Source: Sulfitobacter sp. DSM 110093 (GTDB taxonomy: Bacteria > Pseudomonadota > Alphaproteobacteria > Rhodobacterales > Rhodobacteraceae). From it: a stretch of 64,000 bases of DNA. Position 1 is the stretch's first letter. The number at the start of each line of letters is the position of its first letter. This document shows positions 40,850 through 49,205 of this stretch, piece by piece. Location of the stretch: positions 186,001 to 250,000 of the forward strand of contig NZ_CP085169.1 of NCBI RefSeq assembly GCF_022788715.1, in the 5' to 3' direction. Position numbers and translations under genes: made by a program. Under the pieces are notes generated by a model. The model searched no databases. It was not told the origin of the DNA and was given only the letters and a program-made list of their open reading frames with translations.

Positions 40850-41359
40850 CTAGCCGGGTAGATTGGGATCGTCCTCGACAAGCGCCTTGGTATAGGCTGC
40901 CTGCGCTTTCTTTCTTCTGGTTTCAGCCTCGCGACGATAGCGCTTCAGTAGATCAGCCTCTTTCCAATAGGCTTTCCAGTATGCCGCCTCCTGCGCGGCT
41001 GCGACCGCAGCGGCGACATCCGTCGTTTGCGAAAAGACGATTTCCCGCATTGCTGGGACGTCCAGCACCACGTTTTTGAAATCGTCAATCGTCACCGCGT
41101 CTGCTCTCGCACCGCCAAATAGATGCGCGCGCTCAGCCGCGCTGGTCCGCTCGACTTGCGCCTCGGCTTCCGCGAACTCCCATGCCAGGCGGGCCACTTT
41201 ATGCGTCACGTAGCTTGCCGCACATTGTTCGGGATTGTTGAGGATTTCACGGTAGATTTCGAGCGTATGCGCACTTGGCACGGGCGCAGTGAGCCCGTGC
41301 CGTTTAGCATTTTGCGATGGGGCAGCGCGCACGACGCTGGTTTGCTCGCGCTTACCCAT
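40850..41359 (-). CDS. hypothetical protein with charged helices
   Basis: 169 residues from the ATG at 41357-41359; the open frame extends to 41440 but overlaps the upstream gene further. No family recognised. It is helical and charged, with HTLEIYREILNNPEQCAASY and VTHKVARLAWEFAEAEAQVE, and an Arg/Lys/Ala-rich C-terminus (LKRYRREAETRRKKAQAAY) likely to form a coiled coil. It overlaps the upstream gene's stop by eight bases, so the two are co-translated. Neighbours (integrase, terminase subunit) make a phage or plasmid origin plausible, but that is inference. Confidence 0.6.
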   Translation of the reverse strand: MGKREQTSVVRAAPSQNAKRHGLTAPVPSAHTLEIYREILNNPEQCAASYVTHKVARLAWEFAEAEAQVERTSAAERAHLFGGARADAVTIDDFKNVVLDVPAMREIVFSQTTDVAAAVAAAQEAAYWKAYWKEADLLKRYRREAETRRKKAQAAYTKALVEDDPNLPG

Positions 41360-41882
41360 TTTGCCGCATTCTCGGAGCAATGACCCGGAGTGCATCAAAA
41401 TCATCCATGAGCTCGCGGCGGCGCTTTTCCAGACTTTCAATACGCTTTTCGTGATGGCTCAGGCCCTCCGCGAGAGTTTGATAGGCACGCGCGTAGAGCT
41501 CATCCAACGTCGTTCCCGCAGCCTGCAGCTTTTCTTCCGCTGCGATCTGGCGCGTTGGGTCTTCCCCCACCAGATCCCGTGCGAGCTTCAAATGCTTTTG
41601 TTCAGCATCTGTCCGAATTACAAACCGGCCGGTCGTGAAATAGCCAGCCGCAAAATCGCGCACAGCTGCCATGAGACGCGTATCGCGCAATCGGCGATGC
41701 TGCTCCAGCTCCATCTCCAGAATAGCGATTTCACTGGCGCGGCGGCGCTCCAGAGCGCTGCGGGCCTGAAGCGTGTCATGCACCTCGCCCTCAATCTTTT
41801 GATGGTTTGCTCGACTTCCCCCAAGAGCGACAGGGAGGCGTTTGTGTTGCGGGGCAACGGGTTGTGTAGGCTTCTTGGTCAT
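41352..41882 (-). CDS. hypothetical coiled-coil protein
   Basis: 176 residues. After a basic N-terminus (MTKKPTQPVAPQHKRLPVAL) nearly the whole protein is predicted helix with heptad spacing (ALERRRASEIAILEMELEQH and LSHHEKRIESLEKRRRELMD). No family recognised. It is probably a structural or DNA-associated accessory protein. It forms an operon with the gene at 40850. Upstream lies an IS3/IS30/IS110 nest that may have separated it from its original neighbours. Confidence 0.6.
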   Translation of the reverse strand: MTKKPTQPVAPQHKRLPVALGGSRANHQKIEGEVHDTLQARSALERRRASEIAILEMELEQHRRLRDTRLMAAVRDFAAGYFTTGRFVIRTDAEQKHLKLARDLVGEDPTRQIAAEEKLQAAGTTLDELYARAYQTLAEGLSHHEKRIESLEKRRRELMDDFDALRVIAPRMRQNG

Positions 41883-42233
41883 TTATGGGTTCCTTGCGAC
41901 GGAATAGACTTTCTCAGATGTGGCCTTTGGCAATGAGCAAAGGGTCAAATCGAGGCGCAAGGCGGCGCGCGCGCGTGCACTTTGAAGCCCAAAAATGATG
42001 TTGGAAAACCGGAAATGCGCATCGGTGCGTCCCTGCAAAAAGCGAAGGGACTGGCATCATGCACATCACCTTCACTGAGCGGAAATCGGACTTAGCACAT
42101 CATGCGCACGGCATGTGTCTCACACACTACATCTAGACAGGGCGGCGCGCAAGCCATCAGGGGGCAAACTTCGAAGTGCCTGCCATCCGGTCTTATCAAA
42201 AGGGGGCGGGTAATCCCCCCTAAAATTAGTGGT

Positions 42234-43447
42234 GATGGATTCAGGCGGTCACTGCAACACCTGCTCTAACTTACACGCTGGTGTGAGGAACCCTAAGGTT
42301 TTCCGTGGCCGATTGTTGAGTTGGTTTGCGACCTCATCTAACTGTTCCTGAGAGTAGTTGGAAAGGCAGGACCCTTTCGGGAAGTATTGGCGCAGCAGAC
42401 CATTGGTGTTTTCATTTGTTCCTCGTTGCCATGGACTGCTTGGATCGCAGAAGTAGACGTCAATGTCAGTCGCAACAGTGAACTTCTGATGAGAGGCTAA
42501 TTCGGTTCCCCGGTCCCAAGTAAGGCTTTGCTTCAGTTGCCTGGGTAGTTTGGTCATTTGACGGGCCAAAGCAGGGACGACGGTATCAGTCTTCTTGCCA
42601 TCGACCTTCACTAAGAGCGTGAACCGGGTTTGGCGCTCGACAACAGTGATGATGTAGCTGTTCTTCGATCCGCAAATGAGATCACCTTCCCAATGCCCCG
42701 GAACTGCGCGGTCGTCGATGGCAGCAGGCCTTTCCCGGATGGATACTCCTTCGACAATTTGCTGCCCTGATCCTGGTTTGTGAGCTTTGGCATGCCGGAA
42801 TTTGCGCTTACTTCTAAGATGGTTGTGCAACTCTTTGCGCAAAACACCACGTGTTTGCACGAACAGGCTTTTGTAAATTGTTTCGTGAGACACACGCATT
42901 CCCTTTGTGTCCGGATACGTCAGCTTGAGCCATCCCGCGATCTGTTCAGGGGACCAGTCTTCACTAAGCTTGGCATCAACGAGATCTCTCAGCATTGCGT
43001 TTTCGCCTAATAAGAACGGCTTTGGGCGCTGCCCACGGCACCAGGCAAATTTATCTGCAATGATAGCACGATACAGATTCCTTCCGCCGTTTTTGTTGAT
43101 CTCACGACTTACAGTTGAAGGACTGCGGCACAAAATACTGGCGATAAATCGAATGCTATATCCATGCGATATGCCACGGGAAATCTCCTCACGCTCTTCT
43201 AAACTCAGTGCTTCAGTGCGCCTAAACCGGTGACGCGGTCTAATGCCGCCATGATACTGGAGATACGAGAAAACGGTAGCAGGTGGCTTGTCGATAACGC
43301 GAGCGATATTTGCCATCGGCGTTCCGCGTTCCCACTCGCGCCAAATCACTGATTTCTTTTGTTCGTCCATCGGCAGCGGCTTAGTCATCAACACAGTCCT
43401 TAAATGCAAAGGTTCATACTGTGTTGCAGTGACCGCCTGAATCCATC
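42234..43447 (-). mobile_element. IS30-family element, intact
   Basis: Perfect terminal inverted repeats of about 26 bases: GATGGATTCAGGCGGTCACT at the left (from 42234) and its inverse at the right end (to 43447). Length about 1.2 kb and an intact transposase. Inserted in the 5' part of an IS3 element. Confidence 0.85.
42249..43388 (-). CDS. IS30-family transposase, full length
   Basis: 379 residues from the ATG at 43386-43388 (an upstream ATG at 43409 is also possible). Helix-turn-helix IRFIASILCRSPSTVSREIN; DDE residues in PGHWEGDLICGSKNSYIITV (Asp), LTWDRGTELASH (Asp) and RGTNENTNGLLRQYFPKG (Glu). It differs from the truncated IS30 near 21 kb. All motifs are intact, so the element may still move. 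Confidence 0.9.
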   Translation of the reverse strand: MTKPLPMDEQKKSVIWREWERGTPMANIARVIDKPPATVFSYLQYHGGIRPRHRFRRTEALSLEEREEISRGISHGYSIRFIASILCRSPSTVSREINKNGGRNLYRAIIADKFAWCRGQRPKPFLLGENAMLRDLVDAKLSEDWSPEQIAGWLKLTYPDTKGMRVSHETIYKSLFVQTRGVLRKELHNHLRSKRKFRHAKAHKPGSGQQIVEGVSIRERPAAIDDRAVPGHWEGDLICGSKNSYIITVVERQTRFTLLVKVDGKKTDTVVPALARQMTKLPRQLKQSLTWDRGTELASHQKFTVATDIDVYFCDPSSPWQRGTNENTNGLLRQYFPKGSCLSNYSQEQLDEVANQLNNRPRKTLGFLTPACKLEQVLQ

Positions 43448-43992
43448 CCGTCTCATCGACGAGAGATGGCCATGAAGGTGGTGGCAGTACATGGGGTCAG
43501 TGTCGCGCTGGCGTGCCGCACGTTCCAGATCAGTGAGACCTGCTATCGCTACAGTCCAACGCTGAGCACCGAGAACGAGGAGATCGCCGATTGGTTGGAA
43601 CGTCTGACGGCAAACAAGCGCACCTGGGGCTTTGGCCTGTGCTTTCTGTATCTGCGCAACGTGCAGGGCTATTGTTGGAACCATAAACGCGTGTACCGGA
43701 TTTACTGCGAACTGGAGCTGAATCTACGGATCAAACCCAAGAAACGGCTGAAGCGAGACAAGCCAGAACCGCTGGCTGTGCCTGACAAGCCAAATGAGAC
43801 GTGGTCGATGGATTTTATGCCGATCAGCTCTCTGACGGCCGGTCGATCCGGACACTGAACGTCTTGGATGACTTCAATCGCGAGGGCCTTTGCATCGAAG
43901 TCGACTTTTCACTGCCCGCTGAACGCGTGGTGCGTAGCCTGAACCAGATCATCGAATGGCGTGGAAAGCCCAAGGCTATTCGTATCGATAAC

Positions 43993-45621
43993 GTCCTATG
44001 CGCGGAATAACTGGCTGATTTGGCATCAGGTCATTGTCGTATCGAGGTGCCTCGACACGTTCAGAGAATGCCTCAGTTCGGCTTTTTGTCAACGACAGTC
44101 TCTCCCATAACAAACACAGAGTACGCTTTTGCGGCTCTCACCGTCCTTAAGACGAGATCATCGGGTCGCTAACACAGAAGGCCTGAACATTATCTACGAG
44201 GTCAGTTACCTGCCTCCACGGCACCTACAGAGAAAGGTCCTTCTGCGATCGATCACCCCTCAAAGAAAGGGCGATAGGGCTCGCCATGTTTGATAATCCC
44301 GTGAACAGTACGGGCCATCTTGGCGGCGATTGCGGAATACGCCTTTCGACGCAAATGGGTGTTTTGTCGGTCCTTGGCGATGTAGCGCTCGAACTTATCC
44401 CGGAAGCTGTTGGTGCGCTGCAGTATGGCAACCTGGCCAGCCATCCATAGGGTGCGGCGCAAGCGGGCATTCCCGTATTTTGACAGCTTGGTTTGGCCCC
44501 GGAATGTGCCCGACTGAATGGTTGCCAAGTCCATGCCGCAGAACTTCAAGAACTGCCGATGATGTCCAAAACGGCGCAAGTCGCCAGCTTCTGCGAGGAT
44601 GGTCAGAGCGTTGATCGGGCCGATCCCAGGTATTGATGTCAGCAACTGATAGTCAGGTAGATCCTTGAGAAGCGCGACGGCGCGATCTTCAATTTGATTA
44701 CGTTGCGCAATGAGACTGCGGCCTTCTCCAAGGACCAAGCGGAACATTCTGATCGCATCAGAATCTGGGGCAACCGGCAATCCCACGGAAGACTTAGCTG
44801 TCTCGTAAATATCTGCAAGCAAACGCTCTTTCGCGACCTTGCGCCCAATGACGTCCCAAGCATCAGCGGTAAAAGCGGCTTTGTCCATTGCTGTGATCAA
44901 ATGTGGTGATGGATAACGCTCAAGGAATGCAAAGAACCAATCACTGCGTGAGCTGCGGTGAAACCGATCCGCTTCAGGGAAGTACAGCGGCAGATAATGG
45001 GTCAACACCCGGTGCCAAAGTTCAGTCTTCGACTTGGAGACGATATCGTGGGTTTTGGACAGCTCTTGAATGTCATTCGTGCCGCATACCAGAGGGTCGT
45101 GGTAATATTGCTCGTTTCCGATCTCCATCATATGCAGGATCACTTGCGCGTCCTTTGGGTCATTCTTATCCCAGCTGTTGTTGAGGGCTTCGCGCGTCCG
45201 CGCCAAAGCCACTGAGGACACCAGCTTTACCTCAAAGCCAGCAGTTGCCAGATGGTACGCTAAGGCACGGTGATAATTGCCAGTCGCCTCAAAAGCTACA
45301 CGAACAGGGCGTCCGTATTCCTTAAGTGCGGTGGCGAGGCGGTTGAAGGCGGCAAGTTCGTTTAAAACGGTTAAGCGACGTCGCCGTTTCTTATCTGGAA
45401 TAGCGATCAAAACTTCATGCCGGGCCTTGGCGATGTCGATAGCCACCAAAACAGGGGCATCTTGTGCAACAATAATCTTGGTCATAGCTGGTCTCCTTTG
45501 CGGTGTGGTTTGTGCAAAACCACTGTAGGGACCCGAGACCCGGCTATGACCACCTGCTGCGCTACCTGGGGCTGCGCAGGCGGCCATAGCCTCTCAATCA
45601 GCTTCATTCCAAAGGTGTTAT
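43993..45621 (-). mobile_element. IS110-family element in IS3
   Basis: About 1.63 kb inserted exactly between two codons of the IS3 orfB gene, which fixes both borders. It carries one minus-strand transposase gene. As is usual for IS110 elements there are no clear terminal inverted repeats or target duplication. Confidence 0.8.
44253..45485 (-). CDS. IS110-family transposase
   Basis: 410 residues from the ATG at 45483-45485 with GGAGACC just upstream; the frame to 45587 is not needed. DEDD-type catalytic residues are seen in VAIDIAKARHEV, AFEATGNYHRAL and WDKNDPKDAQVILHM. The C-terminal transposase_20 domain shows LLTSIPGIGPINALTILAEA and SGTFRGQTKLSKYGNARLRR with the conserved Ser. It appears intact. 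IS110 enzymes use a bridge RNA from the non-coding end of the element, so the 43993-44252 segment or the 45486-45621 segment may encode one. Confidence 0.9.
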   Translation of the reverse strand: MTKIIVAQDAPVLVAIDIAKARHEVLIAIPDKKRRRRLTVLNELAAFNRLATALKEYGRPVRVAFEATGNYHRALAYHLATAGFEVKLVSSVALARTREALNNSWDKNDPKDAQVILHMMEIGNEQYYHDPLVCGTNDIQELSKTHDIVSKSKTELWHRVLTHYLPLYFPEADRFHRSSRSDWFFAFLERYPSPHLITAMDKAAFTADAWDVIGRKVAKERLLADIYETAKSSVGLPVAPDSDAIRMFRLVLGEGRSLIAQRNQIEDRAVALLKDLPDYQLLTSIPGIGPINALTILAEAGDLRRFGHHRQFLKFCGMDLATIQSGTFRGQTKLSKYGNARLRRTLWMAGQVAILQRTNSFRDKFERYIAKDRQNTHLRRKAYSAIAAKMARTVHGIIKHGEPYRPFFEG

Positions 45622-45947
45622 GGCCCCGAATATGTCAGTGGGAAGCTCATGGAGTGGGCTGAAAAGCAAGGCGTTAGGCTGGAATACATCCAACCCGGAA
45701 AGCCCCAACAGAACGCCTATATCGAACGCTACAACCGCACGGTTCGCGGCGAATGGCTCAGCCAGTTCATCTTTGACACCATCGAGGAGGCACAGGATCA
45801 GGCCACGGTATGGCTCTGGACTTACAACAATGAACGACCCAACATGGGCATCGGCGGCATAACACCCGCAATGAAACTGAAAACAGCCGCCTGAATTCTA
45901 CGGCTGGACCCCATTAAAAATGGGGGGATTACCGGCGGACCCAAGTT

Positions 45948-46187
45948 TTAGGTATGGAACCGCAAGCCGGGCGCTTCGTTTAAAGCGCCGATAAACTCGA
46001 TTCCGGCGGCCTCGAAACAAGTACGCAATATATCGAGGTTGTTCTTGCGCGATTTCGGTACGGCGGCTTCTGCCATTTCATAGCGCACGATCGTCGCAGT
46101 ACCGACACCGGTGGCATCTGCAAGATCTTTAACTGACCAGTTTAGCGCGGCGCGCGCTGTCCGTATTTGTTGACCTGTAATTGACAT
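45948..46187 (-). CDS. Xre-family helix-turn-helix regulator
   Basis: 79 residues: GQQIRTARAALNWSVKDLAD, then ATGVGTATIVRYEMAEAAVP is a standard HTH_3 domain. Divergent from the integrase gene with a TTATGAT/ATCATAA dyad in the 58-base gap, it probably represses itself and the integrase, like a phage or ICE regulator. Its 3' end is 12 bases from the IS3 end. Confidence 0.8.
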   Translation of the reverse strand: MSITGQQIRTARAALNWSVKDLADATGVGTATIVRYEMAEAAVPKSRKNNLDILRTCFEAAGIEFIGALNEAPGLRFHT

Positions 46188-46195
46188 AGCGCTAT

Positions 46196-46218
46196 TTATG
46201 ATTTATTTTTTATCATAA
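46196..46218. promoter_or_regulatory. Xre/integrase operator candidate
   Basis: TTATGAT (46196-46202) and ATCATAA (46212-46218) are perfect inverted arms in the very AT-rich divergent promoter between the Xre and integrase genes. Confidence 0.5.
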
Positions 46219-46245
46219 CTAAGAGAGCCGCATTGGAGATTGGGC

Positions 46246-47136
46246 ATGTTAGATTGGAGAAAAGCATTAGAGACTCTCGATGGGGCATATTCTGATGCAA
46301 CGATGCGCGCATATCATTGCGATGTGCAAGCCTATGTTACTTGGTGTGCCGACGCGCGATTTGAACCCTTTCCTGCGAGCGCAGCACAGGTCTGCGCCTT
46401 CCTAGAAGCCGAAGGCAAGCGCATGGCACCCTCGACGGTAAGGCGCCGCCTATATGCGATCCGCAAAATTCACCGGCTGCTAAGTCTTCCCGACCCGACA
46501 TATGATGAAGCAATCAATCTCGCCTACCGGCGGGTACGACGCGCGAAACCGGTACGTCCGCAGCAGGCCCGCGGATTGACAGCTTCCCACCTCAAACGTT
46601 TTCTCGCCGTTCAGCCCAAGACCCCATGGGGAATGCGCAACACGGCGATGCTTTCTTTCGGCTATGAACTCATGACCCGCAGATCAGAGCTGGTCGCATT
46701 GCGCGACGAGGATATTACACTGCGCGGCGATGGTACTCTGCGGGTGTTGATCCGGCGGAGCAAAGCAGACCAAGAAGGACAAGGCCGCGTCGCCTGTACC
46801 TCGGTTGATACGGCGCAGCGCGTCCTAGATTGGCAGGCTTGGCGCGGCCCGAGCACTGAGTGGCTCTTCTGCCCGATTTACCAAGAGCGCCCCATTGATC
46901 GCAGTCTCAGCGATACCGCCGTCAAAACGGTGGTAAAAACTGCCGCAAAGCAAGCCGGCTATCCCGCGGAGGATGTGCGCGCATTCAGCGGCCACTCTAT
47001 GCGGGTCGGCGCCGCGCAAGACCTTTTGCGCAAAGGCTTTGATACCGCCGCCATCATGCGCGCCGGGGGCTGGAAATCCGTCAACGTACTCGCCCGCTAT
47101 TTGGAATATGCTGAGCAAAATGTTTGGGAGGCCTGA
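46246..47136 (+). CDS. tyrosine-family site-specific integrase
   Basis: 296 residues from the ATG at 46246. N-terminal SAM-like core-binding domain (TMRAYHCDVQAYVTWCADAR; FLEAEGKRMAPSTVRRRLYA) and catalytic domain with Arg in LMTRRSELVALRDEDI, HSMRVGAAQDL (H-x-x-R), the Trp in RAGGWKSVN and nucleophile Tyr in ARYLEYAEQN. Intact. Such enzymes integrate phages, plasmid-borne elements or islands. No att-flanking tRNA was found. Confidence 0.9.
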   Translation: MLDWRKALETLDGAYSDATMRAYHCDVQAYVTWCADARFEPFPASAAQVCAFLEAEGKRMAPSTVRRRLYAIRKIHRLLSLPDPTYDEAINLAYRRVRRAKPVRPQQARGLTASHLKRFLAVQPKTPWGMRNTAMLSFGYELMTRRSELVALRDEDITLRGDGTLRVLIRRSKADQEGQGRVACTSVDTAQRVLDWQAWRGPSTEWLFCPIYQERPIDRSLSDTAVKTVVKTAAKQAGYPAEDVRAFSGHSMRVGAAQDLLRKGFDTAAIMRAGGWKSVNVLARYLEYAEQNVWEA

Positions 47137-47176
47137 AGCCCATTTGACCATGCTTCGGATATCCGGGGGTTCAACC

Positions 47177-47737
47177 TTAAGGCTTTCGCAGCGCCATCCG
47201 ATCAGCTCTCTTTTGCGCCTTACGTGCCCGGGCAAGAATCTTTCTGTCCTCATTGCGCTTTACCCGCGGCCCCAACATGCCAAGATGGCGCATCAAAAGC
47301 TCCAAGAAGTTAAGGCGATCTTTCAGAGTAAGTTTAACTACGTTGCGCCCTTTGATGCTGGCCCCTGCGTCGACTTTGAGCGATCTTACGACACCTTTGC
47401 GCCAGACATCCGGCCATTCCGTAACAGGTTTAAGTTGATTGCTTTCATCATAGATATCGTCAAGATCTGCCTCGAGAATGTCTCGGGTCCATTTCAAAAC
47501 TGACTCTCGCATTTCCTCAGCGCAGCAATGGAGCTCTTCGTTGCGGGCTTTGAGAGCGGCTTGAATGTTGCGCTGGTTCAGCAGCTTCATGGCGAGTGCT
47601 TTTTCATTGCGTCCCGCAAAGCCGGCAATGCGAAGCGCCTTTACCGGGTCAAAGTCCTGTCGGTAGGCTTCGACGAAGATCGCTTGTTGGTATGTCAGCC
47701 GGTACCGCATCGCCAACATCGCAACATCGGCGACCAC
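47177..47737 (-). CDS. terminase small subunit-like protein
   Basis: 186 residues. YRLTYQQAIFVEAYRQDFDP, then VKALRIAGFAGRNEKALAMK with the following LLNQRNIQAAL matches the terminase_2 N-terminal helix-turn-helix that recognises phage DNA. A central acidic region (DILEADLDDIYDESNQLKPV) and a basic tail follow. The large subunit is not present nearby on either side, so this is a lone relic or a captured regulator. Convergent with the integrase. Confidence 0.65.
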   Translation of the reverse strand: MVADVAMLAMRYRLTYQQAIFVEAYRQDFDPVKALRIAGFAGRNEKALAMKLLNQRNIQAALKARNEELHCCAEEMRESVLKWTRDILEADLDDIYDESNQLKPVTEWPDVWRKGVVRSLKVDAGASIKGRNVVKLTLKDRLNFLELLMRHLGMLGPRVKRNEDRKILARARKAQKRADRMALRKP

Positions 47738-47757
47738 AAGGTCACTTGCCTACATGC

Positions 47758-48114
47758 TCATGCCGGAGGCCCTCCGATCGCTCCATCGCAAAGCGTGACC
47801 TCAAATCCCTGGGCCTTCGTGCCGAACCTCTTGGCAGGCCTATTGGCGCAGTTCGATAGACCGTTCAGGTACGCTGTAATATTGAAGGGGAGGTCCGACG
47901 CCGGTTCTGCATCGAATGAGAAATCCAGAGAATCGATCATTATGGCGCTCCACAGCATAGGGGCACCCATGGATGTGTCGGCGCCCAGTTTACAGGCGAC
48001 CGAAGCACATCATGCGCTCGCGATCAGCAGCCAGGCTACATCGTGTGTGATCTGCAGACAAGTGACGGCTGGTCCCAGGTTGGGCCGCGCTTTAGAGATT
48101 GTCTGAGCGACCGG
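47758..48114 (-). pseudogene. degenerate coding remnant, phage-like
   Basis: One minus-strand frame reads VFPVAQTISKARPNLGPAVT, CLQITHDVAWLLIASA, a TGA at about 48007-48009, then CKLGADTSMGAPMLWSAIMI, DSLDFSFDAEPASDLPFNIT and on to a TGA at 47758. The text looks like real protein with one internal stop, but I recognise no family. Next to a terminase subunit, a phage structural or accessory gene is possible. Confidence 0.35.
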
Positions 48115-49205
48115 GAAAACATGAGGTTTGGTCCGCGATAGCCGTTCCGGTGCAATCAGCGACGCTGCTCATATCGAACTTTTTTAAAATAGGCCGAACC
48201 TTCAATCTTCCCGGTCTTTCGCCCCCTCGTCATCCAGCGTTTACGAAAGATGCTTTGATCGAGGATGAGATTTCGTCCTTGAAGCCTCGGGACTAATTCT
48301 GTCGGCCATGGCTCATGAACCAGTCCCTGCTTCACCGATGGATCACCAGACCAATGCTGGCCCCAATCGCAATGCCAAGCAGGTTCACATGGCGTACCCC
48401 CGTTTGTCAGGTCAGCAAACATATTATTGGTATCAAGAATTTGCCGGGGGCTGATGTTGAAGAAGCAAGTCGATGCCTGTGATGCCAACCCAGCTTGCAA
48501 CCCAAATAAGGAAAGCCCGTTTTCAAACAAAGCGCAGAGGTCTTGCGCCAAATCAGATCGCTGCGCTTGCAGTCTATCATGGGTTAGGTTTAAAGAACCG
48601 AGAGACTTTTTAGGGGACGACAGCTAAGCTTCGCACCGTTATTGTGAGCGATTACATACAAGCACAAGGGACGTTTGTGCGTGCTCTGGACAGTGGTGAT
48701 ATTATTGTTTGCACAGGTAACCGTGAATTTCTCGGCAAGCCGGTCAATCCGCAAAGTTCGCGTGAAATGACCCCGGCAGCCCATTCTTTCGCCGCGGGTC
48801 CTGCAGCCTAATTTCTTCGGAAGCTGGAACGCCCCTAATCGCGCGGACGTTAAACTCGCCATCACCGAGATCAACGAAACGAAGAAAGAAGCAAGAGCGT
48901 TTCGCAGGTCAGCCTTAACGAAAGGGTAGCGTTTCTCTTGCGCTAACACCGGGCCCGGATCGAATCCAACTCATTGGGGACTGCGGCCTCAGGTTAAGAT
49001 TGCCCTAGATGCTCAAGCAAAATCGGCCCAAGTTTGAAAAAACTGTAGCTCTTCTCTGTTTTAGTGTAGATTTGCGCTGCTACAAGTCGATAGGGAAGGT
49101 TTTAAGCTCACTTGTCAGGCTGTCGAACGACCCTAAGGACAAACTTCGCATCAGTAATCATCGACCTCCTCAATATTACTACCAATCTTTTTACCGAATG
49201 CCGTA
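48115..49205. other. gene-poor stretch, decayed DNA
   Basis: About 1.1 kb with no intact gene. On the minus strand near 48300-48360 a frame gives VNLLGIAIGASIGLVIHR, a glycine-rich membrane segment like the second helix of polysaccharide chain-length regulators (Wzz), embedded in frames with stops. It may be a decayed Wzz-type gene beside the polysaccharide cluster, but the match is short. Confidence 0.3.

Larger units (their letters stand above)
43466..45894 (+). pseudogene. IS3-family orfB, split and frameshifted
   Basis: First part 43466-43992: KVVAVHGVSVALACRTFQIS, GFGLCFLYLRNVQGYCWNHK and the first DDE Asp in TWSMDFM. A missing base near 43820 shifts the frame to [20 protein letters not shown], running to KAIRIDN. 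The IS110 insertion interrupts between codons AAC (43990-43992) and GGC (45622). The gene resumes as GPEYVSGKLMEWAEKQG and QQNAYIERYNRTVRGEWLSQ (Asp and Glu of the triad) to the TGA at 45892-45894. The element is of the IS407-like branch. Confidence 0.85.
42206..45936 (+). mobile_element. IS3-family element carrying two insertions
   Basis: Ends share GGGTAATCCCCCC (left, about 42208-42220) and its inverse GGGGGGATTACC (right, about 45922-45933). Inside are only orfB pieces: the left part is replaced by an IS30 element and the middle is split by an IS110 element. The expected orfA (roughly 300 bases) between the left end and orfB is missing, so the IS30 insertion was accompanied by a deletion. 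Confidence 0.75.
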
